Assembly (NCBI GenBank): GCA_018398765.1
Contig: JAHBMJ010004205.1
Span: 19,689-77,433 of the forward strand
Length of the DNA stretch: 57,745 nt
Origin: Chromera velia
Taxonomy: Eukaryota > Sar > Chromeraceae
Direction of reading: 5' to 3'
Shown: positions 25,546 through 34,472 of the stretch, one piece after another
Numbering within the stretch: position 1 is the first letter of the stretch
Layout: each line of letters starts with the position of its first letter
The notes under the pieces: model-generated
Seen by the model: only the letters and a program-made list of their open reading frames with translations
What the model was told of the DNA's origin: nothing
The model's database searches: none
Made by a program: the position numbers and the translations under genes

Positions 25546-25749
25546 ATATGTTCGTTACCTTTCGCGCACACGTTTTGGTGCATGTGCATTCCATGTGTTT
25601 GAACCAGGTTCTGCAGTCCTGTCGTCAGGCTTTTGCTCTTGCTCCCGTGTACTGTCCTCCTTGGTGGTGTCTTTTGTTTTCTGCGCAGGGGTCCATCCGG
25701 CTTCTTGCCTGCATTCTCGGTGTGCACCTTGGCTGTCGAGCTGCTGTGA
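17453..25749 (+). CDS. Very large helical protein, at least 1,700 aa, interrupted by an assembly gap
   Basis: Proposed exons are 17453-18400, 18693-19536, 20022 into the gap, 21012-21830, 22063-22795, 23049-23123, 23406-23484, 23897-24398, 24647-25377 and 25608-25749 (TGA). Phases agree at every border I could test. The first in-frame ATG at 17453 was chosen; the frame is open upstream without another ATG. The N-terminus (residues about 25-180) is amphipathic-helix rich ([40 protein letters not shown]), the look of a HEAT/ARM-type alpha-solenoid. Later exons alternate leucine-rich helices with acidic, glycine/serine low-complexity loops ([16 protein letters not shown]). The first 180 residues faintly recall Integrator subunit 7, but I would not name it on that. 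At least one exon is damaged by the N run at 20315-20636. The last exon may instead start at 25689. Confidence 0.65.
19900..19970 (+). repeat. (CT)n(GT)n compound microsatellite in intron
   Basis: A pure CT run passes directly into GT, about 50 bp before the acceptor of the 20022 exon. Confidence 0.95.
20315..20636. other. Assembly gap (322 N)
   Basis: A run of N inside the large helical-protein gene. The left edge is in an open exon (…GQRAVSHTG). The right edge resumes at GGGGAGGAATAG, with no clear exon before 21012. G-rich borders suggest a repeat or GC-rich obstacle. Confidence 1.
20843..21008 (+). repeat. (GGAT)n microsatellite abutting an exon
   Basis: GGATGGAT with GAAT and GATA variants runs for about 165 bp, up to the GATGCAG acceptor of the 21012 exon. 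The minus-strand translation (HPSIHPFI…) is an artefact of the unit. Confidence 0.95.
21978..22029 (+). repeat. (CT)n(GT)n compound microsatellite in intron
   Basis: CT run, then GT run, about 35 bp upstream of the acceptor for the 22063 exon. Confidence 0.95.
25455..25543 (+). repeat. (CT)n(GT)n compound microsatellite in intron
   Basis: TCTCTG repeats pass into pure CT and then GT, in the last intron of the large helical-protein gene. Confidence 0.95.
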
Positions 25750-26659
25750 TCAGAAGGAGCCGGCCGAAGGCCCTGCCTTACTGATGCCGAAAGGCTTCTC
25801 CCCGTCTTGAAAGTGAAGAAATGGATCCAGAAGAACATCTTGATGGCTGAGCAACGCACGCTTTATGAAACCCGGCAAATTTTCCATCAAAAGTCCGGGC
25901 GGGTGTATGTAAACACAGAATGTGAGACACTCAATCTATACGTAGTAGCGTTTAATCAGTTTTCAAAAGATTTACATATCTTTACGTATAGATAGAATTA
26001 AGTAAAATAAAAAAAGTGGTAAATTTAACCTAGAATTTAACTTGATTTCTATCTTTAAAGCTTTAAAAGATTTGGCTTTATCGGGGTGAAGATTCGTGCG
26101 CTAGTTCGTGTCATATTTGGTGGCTATAGTTTGGTTGCTAGTAGTAGTAGTAGTAGTAGTAGTTTGGTTGTGTGAAGCCACATGCAGGTGAACTGACGAA
26201 AGGTAAGTTAAGTAATTACTAGTAGAGAGGTAGCCGATCATTGAATCATCATTCTAATTCATTCGGATACTATATAAAATGTTCAGATTAACTATAGGAT
26301 TAACCTAGATAGAAAATAGGATAGAAACTATCTAGCTGTAAAATTAAATGTGAACCTAGATGTGAACCGCGCGTAGTGGGTTGTGGGAAAACTCAAAACT
26401 GGTGACATAAATCCCAATCTTCATCCAACAATTTTTCAGTTCATCAAACATTCTTTTGAAGCTATACATCTAGCTATATACATGGAAAAAAAGCTTTAAA
26501 AAATTCGATTTTGCTGCTAGTTTTTTTGTAATGAATCTGTATTTAATGAATGCATGCGGCGGCCAGGCAACCAGGCCGCTTTCCGAAACTATTCTGTCCC
26601 GAATTGATACGGGGTCATGGTTTAGCTAGTGGTTTGGCGTGCTGCCTTAGCAGCCCGCC
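25750..26659. other. AT-rich intergenic DNA with (TAG)n
   Basis: Beyond the two converging 3' ends the sequence is AT-rich. It has a TAGTAG run near 26137-26162 and recurring TTTAACCTAGA-type words. A tRNA-like look at 26619-26690 was examined and rejected. No gene is seen. Confidence 0.5.
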
Positions 26660-28102
26660 TTACACTGGGGCCTTGAACTGGCTACGTACCCAGCTTTCCC
26701 AATCAGCGAAGAATGTGTCGAGCCGCGTGCGGAGGCTGCTCACAGCATTCTGTCCCTCCTCCTCCGCGGCTACCTTTTTCTTTTCCAGAGTATCCAAGTG
26801 CCCCCACCAAGTGACGGTAAAGAAGTGGAGGAAGCAGACGTCCTCCAGGAGAGGAAACAGAAGAGCTCTCTCCAACGCACCTCGACCTGACGTGAGAGAT
26901 TCTACAGGCCCCACGCCTGCGAGAGGAGGCACTGGTGTTTCTTTTTCTTTTTCTTCTTCGGGCCCTTTTGCTAGCCCTTCTGCCTCCTCTTCCCTCACGG
27001 CAAAGCTGTTGTCCAATTGAATCAGGTCAGCTTCCCGAGGACCCCACGAAACGTTCTCCCAGTCCACAACTCCCGTCAACAGCGAACGCGGAGGATCACA
27101 CAAAACGTTCCCGAGGTGTAAGTCCCCATGACACACCCCATAAGAGCCAGACGAGCTCTCTCTCTTCTCAGGTGTCCCCTCGTACCGTTCTCGGTACTCC
27201 TCGATGCACTGCAGGACACGGCGCAGCTCAGGAAGAAGGCTAAGCCTGCCTTGGTCGGCAGACAACGCAGCATGAGCTTCAGTGACACCAGACTGAGGCC
27301 TTGTGTCGCAGTGCGACGGCACACGAGGACCCACGATAGACCCCGATTGACTCATGATTCTTGCAATGGCATCGTCTACTACAGCACGAGCGAAATCTGC
27401 GTAACCTTCCCCCAAGGGCAGGGGAGGATTGTTGCACCCACCCGGGGCGTTACACGAAACCGTCTCGGTCTGCCTCTCCTCCTCGACTGTAAACCCTAAG
27501 GGTCCTGTGCTCTCAGCAGGGGGGCGGGGCACTCCGGCGACAGTCTGCAGCCAGGTCGCGAGCTGCTGCCGGTACTGGCCTCTCTCTTCTGCTGAAAGAT
27601 TCGGCCAGACCTGGTGGAGCGGCACTCCCGGGATGCGCTCCATGAGGACGTATTCGCATCCCAGAGGAGAAGTGAGAGGATCTGCGGACCAGGACACGAC
27701 TGCCGGCACGAGAGGAACGTCATGTTGGCGGAGCCACAGCATCGCACCGACCTTGTTCCGCGTGTTCCTCCCAGCGCGCCCGCTGTGCGGGTTGGTCACC
27801 TGCAAAAACAACTTCTGATCCTTGGTGGTGTTTTCTGATTCCAGTGGGCGCACATGGAGGACCCAGTTGGGGTTGACGTTGAAGAGGCGACCGAAATGGC
27901 ATCCCGGCTCCCCTTCTGGGAGGAAGCTGAAGTCAACAAGGGCAAACTTCAGAACTTCGCAGAGACGCTCAAGCGAAGGACGGGTGATACACGCCAGCAC
28001 GCGATCCACCTCCGCCTGCTGCTCTTCGACTTCAGGGTGCGACAGAAAGTTCAGGTTGGAGGTGTGGGCGGTCACGGAAGGGGTTTTCTCTTCAGCCATC
28101 AT
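26660..28102 (-). CDS. APH/choline-kinase-like phosphotransferase family protein (480 aa)
   Basis: A single uninterrupted exon with a protein-kinase-like fold signature of the aminoglycoside-phosphotransferase (APH) superfamily. The catalytic loop HGDLHLGN lies at residues 325-332, and the metal-binding VDWE at 346-349 is the DFG-equivalent. The hinge/lid region reads YVLMERIPGVPL at about 151-162. Family members transfer ATP phosphate to small molecules or, in some branches, to protein or fructosamine substrates; the substrate cannot be told here. An inserted 60-residue segment (about 205-290) and an acidic loop (370-390) lengthen it beyond bacterial APHs. The first ATG pair at 28102 was taken; the frame stays open about 90 nt upstream without ATG. 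Being intronless in an intron-rich neighbourhood suggests retroposition or lateral origin. It is head-to-head with 28689. Confidence 0.85.
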   Translation of the reverse strand: MMAEEKTPSVTAHTSNLNFLSHPEVEEQQAEVDRVLACITRPSLERLCEVLKFALVDFSFLPEGEPGCHFGRLFNVNPNWVLHVRPLESENTTKDQKLFLQVTNPHSGRAGRNTRNKVGAMLWLRQHDVPLVPAVVSWSADPLTSPLGCEYVLMERIPGVPLHQVWPNLSAEERGQYRQQLATWLQTVAGVPRPPAESTGPLGFTVEEERQTETVSCNAPGGCNNPPLPLGEGYADFARAVVDDAIARIMSQSGSIVGPRVPSHCDTRPQSGVTEAHAALSADQGRLSLLPELRRVLQCIEEYRERYEGTPEKRESSSGSYGVCHGDLHLGNVLCDPPRSLLTGVVDWENVSWGPREADLIQLDNSFAVREEEAEGLAKGPEEEKEKETPVPPLAGVGPVESLTSGRGALERALLFPLLEDVCFLHFFTVTWWGHLDTLEKKKVAAEEEGQNAVSSLRTRLDTFFADWESWVRSQFKAPV

Positions 28103-28688
28103 TTGATCCGACTGAACTCGACAGCTTTTCGGAAAGGAGGTTTGTACACCACTCCTAAATCTTTTGGAGACGGCTACGAGCAACAAAACAGCTTTTGGTC
28201 AAGCTAAGCTTGCTCCAGGGCTTTGGCCATCACAGTCGGACAAAGAAGTCTCCAGTGCGTCTAGATTGATCTGCTTCATCGAAAAGAAGGGATAGATAAG
28301 GACGGCTCATGATTGCAGTCACAATGCAGTGCCAGACTGTCAGCGTCAAATGACCGCGTCTCCGTCCTAATCCGTCCTATAGCTCGCGCGGATGACGCGC
28401 GTCTCCGTCCGTCTCCATTTATGAATCTGCCGTCTCCATTTGTCTCCCATTGTCTCCCTAATTGGAGTTTTCATTTTTAGGCAACGTACTGAGGGCTTTG
28501 TGCAGTGCTGTAGTGGATGTGCTCAGAGGTCTTCTGAAGCTGAATGAAAGAGCCCGAGTTGTCCTGTACGTCTGACCTTCACGTTGCTTTTCTGATTGTC
28601 CTCTGCTCGGGCCTGGTCTCGATTCAATCTGAATTTCTCGAAGGGAAAGGCGACACTTTTGTTCGTGACGCCCATACCCCAGTCACAC
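28103..28688. promoter_or_regulatory. Bidirectional promoter region with GTCTCC motif array
   Basis: The interval separates the ATGs of two intronless divergent genes. Between about 28356 and 28460 the hexamer GTCTCC occurs six times on the plus strand, in contexts CGCGTCTCCGTCC, CCGTCTCCATTT and TTGTCTCCCATT, alongside two ATCCGTCC/ATTCGTCC-like words. The repetition is seen directly; a transcription-factor role is inferred. Confidence 0.4.
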
Positions 28689-29984
28689 ATGACTCGAGAC
28701 TGCAAGAAGACAAGCACCTGGCACTCTGCCTGGCTCGTGCTGTCTGTTCTCTCGTGTGGCAGCCTTCCCAGAGTGATCGCAGGCAACGACCCTCAGTACA
28801 TGCCTGCCGCCAAGCGCCTGTGCCACGAGATGGACGCCAAAATTTGCGTTCAGTGGCATTGGGACGACTACGAAAAGTGGACGAAGCAGATGGCCGAGTA
28901 CTTCTCGGAGAAGGACTTTGTGTACGATTTTTCGTCTCCCGACTCTCCCTACGTCGGCATTGCAGCCTGGTGGGGTGGGGAGCACATCCCGTGGAATAAA
29001 GCCTTTCCGAACACGACCTTCGCGGCAGGGTCGGGATTCATCGAAGCAGGGGGTGAGGAGCTCCACACAGTCACCACTTACGCCACTGCCGCCATGCAAG
29101 CAGACTTCAAGGGCATTCCCCACAGACACAGGGGGACAGGGGAGAGACTGAACGTAACTCTGGTGGATCTCGACTTTTATAAAGTCGGGATGAACGGAGA
29201 GGGAAAGTTCCGCATTCTCTACAACGCATGTATGGTGGACTTGTACAGTCTGATGGTCCAGGCAGGCTACCGGCTGTTGGACAGTCCCTCGATGGGTGGT
29301 CTCGTTGAGGGAAGCTACTGGCCCCCGAGGACCATGGCCGGCGTTCCCGCGCCGAATTCCCAATTTGTGAAACACTCAGAGACCGCAACCTCAGAGGGTT
29401 TCTTTGACAAGTTCTTGTCAGCGCTCTTCGAGGGAAGTGCTGTGGGAAGTGCTGTCGAGACTTTCGAGAGCTTCTCGACCAGAATGGAAAGATTCCTGCA
29501 TACAGACGCGATTTTGTATGCGAATCCGTTGGGCATAGGGAGGGCCCAGGGGCGAGAGCAGGCACTTGAACTTTTGTTCGAAATGTTCGTGCACAACTTT
29601 TCTGCCCGAAAGCTGGAACGCGAGGCTGATAATTTTGTGCGAGTTTGTGAAGGGCTTCTGTGTGGAGTGCACGGGTACCAGAGCGGTGCCCAGATCGAAC
29701 CGTGGCTGGGTGCGGGTCCTGTTGCAGTCAGCAGACTCAGTGCACGCATAGACTTGCGTTTCGCCCTCCACGTGAATCTCTATGTACAATCCCGGGGAGT
29801 GGGCATAGACACACTGTCTGAAGGCGCAGTCGCACTTGACCTCTATCTTCTTTTTGACATTCCGCATGCCGTCAAGCAAATGGGACGGGATTTGTTCGCA
29901 GAGATTGCACAACTTCGTCAGGAGGAGGAAGAGTCGACCAATCGAAATTGGGAGGTGGGGTTTGAGCCAGAGTTGGTCAGCTAG
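28689..29984 (+). CDS. Secreted protein, possible NTF2/SnoaL-like fold (431 aa)
   Basis: A single exon. The ATG at 28689 was preferred over upstream alternative starts because it gives a classical signal peptide: MTRDCKK, hydrophobic AWLVLSVLSCGSL, and possible cleavage after VIA (residue 31). The mature part has two similar-sized halves. Residues about 75-200 contain AAWWGGEHIPW, TYATAAMQADFKGIPHR and VDLDFYKVG. Residues about 260-400 contain MERFLHTDAILYANPLGIG, a helical block and LSARIDLRFALHVNLYVQSRG. The pattern of tryptophan-rich helix, then long curved strands with an embedded charged residue, recalls tandem SnoaL/NTF2-like cyclase folds. That call is moderate only; the alternative is an unclassified secreted alpha+beta protein. 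It shares a promoter region with the APH-like gene. Confidence 0.75.
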   Translation: MTRDCKKTSTWHSAWLVLSVLSCGSLPRVIAGNDPQYMPAAKRLCHEMDAKICVQWHWDDYEKWTKQMAEYFSEKDFVYDFSSPDSPYVGIAAWWGGEHIPWNKAFPNTTFAAGSGFIEAGGEELHTVTTYATAAMQADFKGIPHRHRGTGERLNVTLVDLDFYKVGMNGEGKFRILYNACMVDLYSLMVQAGYRLLDSPSMGGLVEGSYWPPRTMAGVPAPNSQFVKHSETATSEGFFDKFLSALFEGSAVGSAVETFESFSTRMERFLHTDAILYANPLGIGRAQGREQALELLFEMFVHNFSARKLEREADNFVRVCEGLLCGVHGYQSGAQIEPWLGAGPVAVSRLSARIDLRFALHVNLYVQSRGVGIDTLSEGAVALDLYLLFDIPHAVKQMGRDLFAEIAQLRQEEEESTNRNWEVGFEPELVS

Positions 29985-32240
29985 TGTCAGAAGATTTTTT
30001 TGTCGCAGTGAAACGACATTGCGCACGTGAAGACTACTTGCTGCTTTGCTGCAGGCAATCGAGGCTCATACTAGGGCCTAGACTAGGGCTCATACATGGT
30101 GGAGTGTTTGGACAGGCGGGCAAGAATTGCTAGAATAATTGACTTAGACCTTGTTGTCTTAATTGTTTCTGCCAACTTGAAGGCTATTGAACTGAATTGA
30201 ATTGAATCTAGCAAGGCTGTACATGTCAGTGCAATCCTGTACATCTTCCCACTTGTTCTATATCGATCATATGATTAGTCATATGATCGATCATCAATGT
30301 CTGTGTCTAAGTCTGTGTCCGCATTAGTGTTTTTGAAAGTAAACAAAAACTTTAATGCATTTAATTATAATGATTTCAATGTTCAAGACTTTATGTGTCT
30401 ATATCTGTTTTAATTTGTCTATAAGTTTTTTTGTGAGTTGTTCTAGTTGTTTTTAACATAGTCTTAAATAGTCTTTAACAGTCTTTAAGTTGCTAAGTCA
30501 TTGTAAATCACTTTAATGTTTTATTACTATTTTTTATTAATTTTTTTATCATTCTAGCTGTATTTCATAAAACTATATACCACGGTACGCGTTAAACAGA
30601 TGTAGCTTAATTGCGCACATAACAATTTTATCTGGCCTCAAATTGAGGTTCACTAGGAGGCTCAAGACTTGGCCTACTATATATTGAGGTTAGCAACACC
30701 GATGTCATCGCATGTGCCTTATAATTGTTTCAGTCAGTTTCAGTATACTACTGCTAGTACCCTACTACTAGCCAAAGTACTCTTTACTAGCTAGTGATTC
30801 AGTAAATGCTCCACTATACTCTACTAAGGCTTAGAAAAATTGCACCTCAGAAAAGATGCAAACCAAGGAGTACCGAGGAGTAGCACCAGATGCACATGTT
30901 TTACACCACATGCACCTGTTTTGCACCTGATTGAATGGAACTGGGTAAAAATTGTGAGTGTTCTGGCCTTGTAACACGCCGCCGCCCCGCCCCCGGCCGT
31001 CTATGTTACCGCGGGCTGCACGCGCTAGCTGTGCCGAAAAATGAATGAAGGGCTTTTGTACCACAGCTACGGTAGCCTACAAGGTAGCCTAAGGGCCCGC
31101 CCCCCCCGGCCCCCCCGGCAATAAAAGCCTTCCACCTCAAAAAACCGACTTCAATCAATCGAACGTCTAACAACAGTTGTTGAATCATGGTGAATCTTGG
31201 TCTGCGTGTCTGCTGAATTAGAAAAAAGACACAATGAAACGCTATTAAGACCAGACAAACTCTTTCAATGCATATCAAAACCGAACACTCATATTTGCAT
31301 CCTAATCGTACGTATCAGGAGCCAGAACTATCGCCAAGTCGCTTTCAGCAATACATCTGCTTCGAGATGCGTCTCCCAAATTTTGGGAGACTTGTGGAAT
31401 AGAGTGGTCAGTCCGATCACGTCTGTCACAAACAGAATGTTCTTTCATATGTTTTATATGTATTCGATTTATTGATTACTGTTTCCAACCACTTCACTCT
31501 TCCGGTTTCATCTTTTGTATGCTAGGATGTCTTTTTCTCTGAGGGAGTGCCTTTCTCTTTTCGCCACTTCGTTTCAACGTCTGTCTTGCCAAAGTATCAG
31601 TCAAAAGTTCATCTTCTTATTGATAGATGCGCGTCTTTTGATGGATCGATAGCCCGCAGCTTGAAGGTCTCCCGTGTCTTCTGCCCGCATCTGTTCTCAC
31701 TTTGATTGCATCTCACCTTTCGAAATTAATTTGGCCTTGCAGTCTCCTTTCTTCTGTTCACTGTTACACAGGATTGATTCGTTTTTCCATTGCTCTTTCT
31801 TCACTCTTTTGTTTTACCAGTGGCTTCTGGCCGAGGAGCTCTCTCTTTGAAGTCAGCTCCCGGTCGCCTCCATCATGGATCAAGTGAACAAGTGCTTCAT
31901 AGGCATACGCTGTCGAAACTCGTCAACGTCGGGCAGCAGGGCTGGGTGATTGGTTCTGATCCTTGGCTGACAATGCTGTTTTTTTTGCATTGCAGAACTG
32001 TGTTGCTTGCGCTCTCCTTGTTTGAGTGCAGACTGTAGATTGTATTGGGATCGTGTACGTGTGATATGTGAAGGAGTCATGGCGAGACGTCTGGATAAAC
32101 TTCTTTTGAGCGGTTAGTTTTGGTTATCTCTCATTTCTATCGATTAGGTCGCTCTGGGGATAGTTTCATGCCAGAAAGATAAAAATTCAAATCACGGAGG
32201 GCCACCCTCAGCAATGAATTTTCGAGAGACTGTCCTCATG
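29985..32240. other. AT-rich intergenic DNA with a GC island
   Basis: Mostly AT-rich and non-coding. It includes a perfect inverted repeat at 30262-30291 and a short GC island with C-runs at about 30978-31130. Weak open frames at 31197-31475 and 31702-32038 (+) have no family signal. A short stretch at 31893-31950 (TLSKLVNVGQQGW) vaguely recalls the helix preceding the PAP nucleotidyltransferase core, but I would not call it. Confidence 0.4.
30262..30291. repeat. Perfect inverted repeat, 13-bp arms, 4-nt loop
   Basis: ATCGATCATATGA and its exact reverse complement flank TTAG. It is not followed by a T run, and eukaryotic terminator logic does not apply. It may be a cruciform-prone site or a transposon footprint. 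Confidence 0.85.
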
Positions 32241-32598
32241 TATCTAGTGTTCTTGTTTGTCTCCTCTCTTTGTTCAAACAGGCCGTATGACTCTTGCTAT
32301 CTCTCTGAAAGTGTATTGCGCTGATGCGTCACATGCCTTCACAGACGTGTCCAGCCACGTTGCTGCCGACATGTATCTGTGCTTGCTCGCATGCAGCCCT
32401 ACATGTCCACATCTATATTCGACAATTTGGTTTGAATTCAATCATTTTTTGAGTTTCTGGAAGCGCTGTGCCCACCCTTTGGCAAGGATTTGAAAGAGGT
32501 CAACAATGCTTTCTATGACAGTCCGTCCTGTTCGATCTCACTTTGATGTGCATTGCCTGTATGCATTGGCCATCCTGCACCCTTGTGTCTCCTTGTAG

Positions 32599-32679
32599 AC
32601 GGTGGTGGTAGCAGCCGCGAAGGTCCCCCTCATCAAACTCAACTTGAATGATGTCGAGTTTGACGTCTGCTTTGCTCCG
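32599..32679 (+). pseudogene. Orphan poly(A) polymerase-like exon (catalytic-Asp strand)
   Basis: After a CCTTGTAG acceptor the frame reads about 27 residues including KVPLIKLNLNDVEFDVCFA. This matches the eukaryotic poly(A) polymerase segment VP.IK....I..D..FA, in which the second-strand aspartate is one of the catalytic carboxylates. A GTGTCT donor could follow CFAP. I cannot find the preceding GSYRLGV…ADID exon or the following exons nearby, so it is either a captured or duplicated exon, a decayed copy, or part of a gene with very long introns. Confidence 0.5.
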
Positions 32680-33882
32680 GTGTCTTCCATTCTGATGACA
32701 CATGGAGTCCTGCATCGAGACTCGCTTGCAAAAGTAATGAAAAGTGACATACAGTCTGGTATTGCGTTGGGGGGGCCTGTCTAAGATGACCTGCTAGTGA
32801 GGGAAATGAAGGATCTGGGAGTGATATTCCAATTCCATGCACTTCTTTAGCTAATCAAGCACTCAGTCAAGCACAGATGTGTTCATTAAAGAAACTTTAG
32901 TTTTCTTGGGGGGGCTCCATTGGCGCTGCTGTCTGCATTTATCACAAAAAAGTATGTGAAGAGTCTATCTGTTAAAAAAAAAAAAAAATCACTTTTGTCT
33001 AGACTTTTGTTTGGTCTTCGACCTGGCTGTGATTCTTCTCAATTTTTGCACTGCTCTAAAACGCTTAGAAAAAAGTCTATAGGCTATACAAAATAGAATA
33101 AGGTTTTATTTTCTTTTTTTTCAAATACTGTGGGGCCTGTAAAGTATAATAAATCTTTAAAATGATATAATCATTATGATACTTAAGCTTATATAAATGA
33201 ATGAATTGAAACAGTTATATACTATAATAGTAATTATTATACTAATATAGCTTTTTATACAAAAATATTTGACAGGCCTACAAACAAGTAGTAAGTATCG
33301 TTCTAGCATCTCTAGACATCGTTGATCATTGGTTTCCTGAATTCCTAGCTGTGATAGACGCTGCTAGGGACGTTGCACTTTGAAGATGCGCTTGGTATTA
33401 ATTAAGGCCGGGGGGCAATCCTCTAGACACCAGTAGATGTACCGTTTCATGCATAGCTGTTCATGCGGACACAGTTTTTTGATCGTTCAAATATTATAAG
33501 AGTACGAAGACATTCTCCTTTTTTGTGCTACCATTTCATTTTCAAAGTCACGTTGTTCAAATCCATATATGTCTAACTATCACTGGACTCATCAATGCTC
33601 CACCGTAGGTCCCGACATAAAAAATGCTATGCCGTATGGCTGTGTGGATGGGGGAAGAAAGAGGGCTCTGCCATCGTGTACTGACCTCTTGAGCAACCAC
33701 GAATCGGGAACCGCACGACGGGATGGCAAAATACCCAGATTGTTGACTGCCGCAGCTAGGGGTGCAATGTCGCTCTCACTGTTGAGTCTTACACGCATGC
33801 TCTTTCCCGGCAAGCCCTCCTTCCCGCTTCTATTTGAATGTAGTGTTACATGAATCAGGCGGAGCCCGCAGCTCCACAGCCA
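32680..33882. other. AT-rich stretch without a confident gene
   Basis: Includes a poly-A run (about 32972) and TATA/ATTATAC-rich DNA (33060-33290). A region open on both strands at 33569-33853 has protein-like composition in the minus frame (33592-33813), but no start, splice or domain support. Confidence 0.4.
33875..33882. repeat. Target-site duplication, left copy
   Basis: CACAGCCA, immediately before the left terminal inverted repeat. The same eight bases follow the right terminus at 34465-34472. Confidence 0.85.
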
Positions 33883-34464
33883 CTAAGGGGGGGCACTTCA
33901 GCCGGTTACACCATGGTTACTGACCCTACACCCCCCCCCTACAACGTGTGACATGTAACCATCAGTCAAAAGTGGTACCAATCAATTAGTTACGTTTGGT
34001 TACTCACAAAACTGGCTTCGAGATTGTTAAACAATTCAGGTTATGGTTAAAAATGATGAAAAATAATGTGTCATACTCACTTTGCCCCCAAACCCCCCGT
34101 AACCGGGTAACCCGTAACCTTTTTTGACCCCCCTCGAAAATGAAGTAACCTCCTTTAAAAAGCATTCAAATGTGTTCTAAGCATCATTTTGAATGTTTTT
34201 AAAAGTTGAAATTTTGGTCGGTTACTGAGCTTAAAATGCTCGTAACTGGGTAACCTGTAACCTCTTTGTGTAACAAAGATAAAAAGGGGGTAACCCAAAA
34301 TAACCACGTAGCCTACACTTCAAAAACATCAGATTTTGATGTACTAACTTGACCAAGTAGAGCTCCAAGTTGCCGGACTGGCTCGCAAAAATTTGTTTTT
34401 GTTCACATTTTATGTTATTTTGGGCTTAAAATCTACCATAACCTTCCAGAGTGCCCCCCCCTAG
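33883..34464. mobile_element. Non-autonomous hAT-type DNA transposon (582 bp, MITE-like)
   Basis: Terminal inverted repeats are CTAAGGGGGGGCACT at 33883 and, as reverse complement of the right end, CTAGGGGGGGGCACT ending at 34464. They match at 14 of 15 positions. The 8-bp direct duplication CACAGCCA flanks both ends, the diagnostic length for the hAT superfamily. The interior has no transposase-like open frame. It carries 12 copies of GGTTAC or its complement GTAACC, as expected for subterminal transposase-binding repeats. The intact duplication implies a fairly recent insertion. Confidence 0.85.
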
Positions 34465-34472
34465 CACAGCCA
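34465..34472. repeat. Target-site duplication, right copy
   Basis: CACAGCCA, identical to 33875-33882. Confidence 0.85.

Noticed and set aside
26619-26690. tRNA-like sequence (TTTAGCTAGTGGTTTGGC, GCTGC…GCAGC stem)
   Set aside because: There is no GGTTCRA B-box, the acceptor ends do not pair, and half of it is the coding 3' end of the APH-like gene. At most it is a tRNA-derived relic.
31893-31950. Possible upstream poly(A) polymerase exon (TLSKLVNVGQQGW)
   Set aside because: Only a loose resemblance, with no GSYRLGV/ADID exon between it and 32599.
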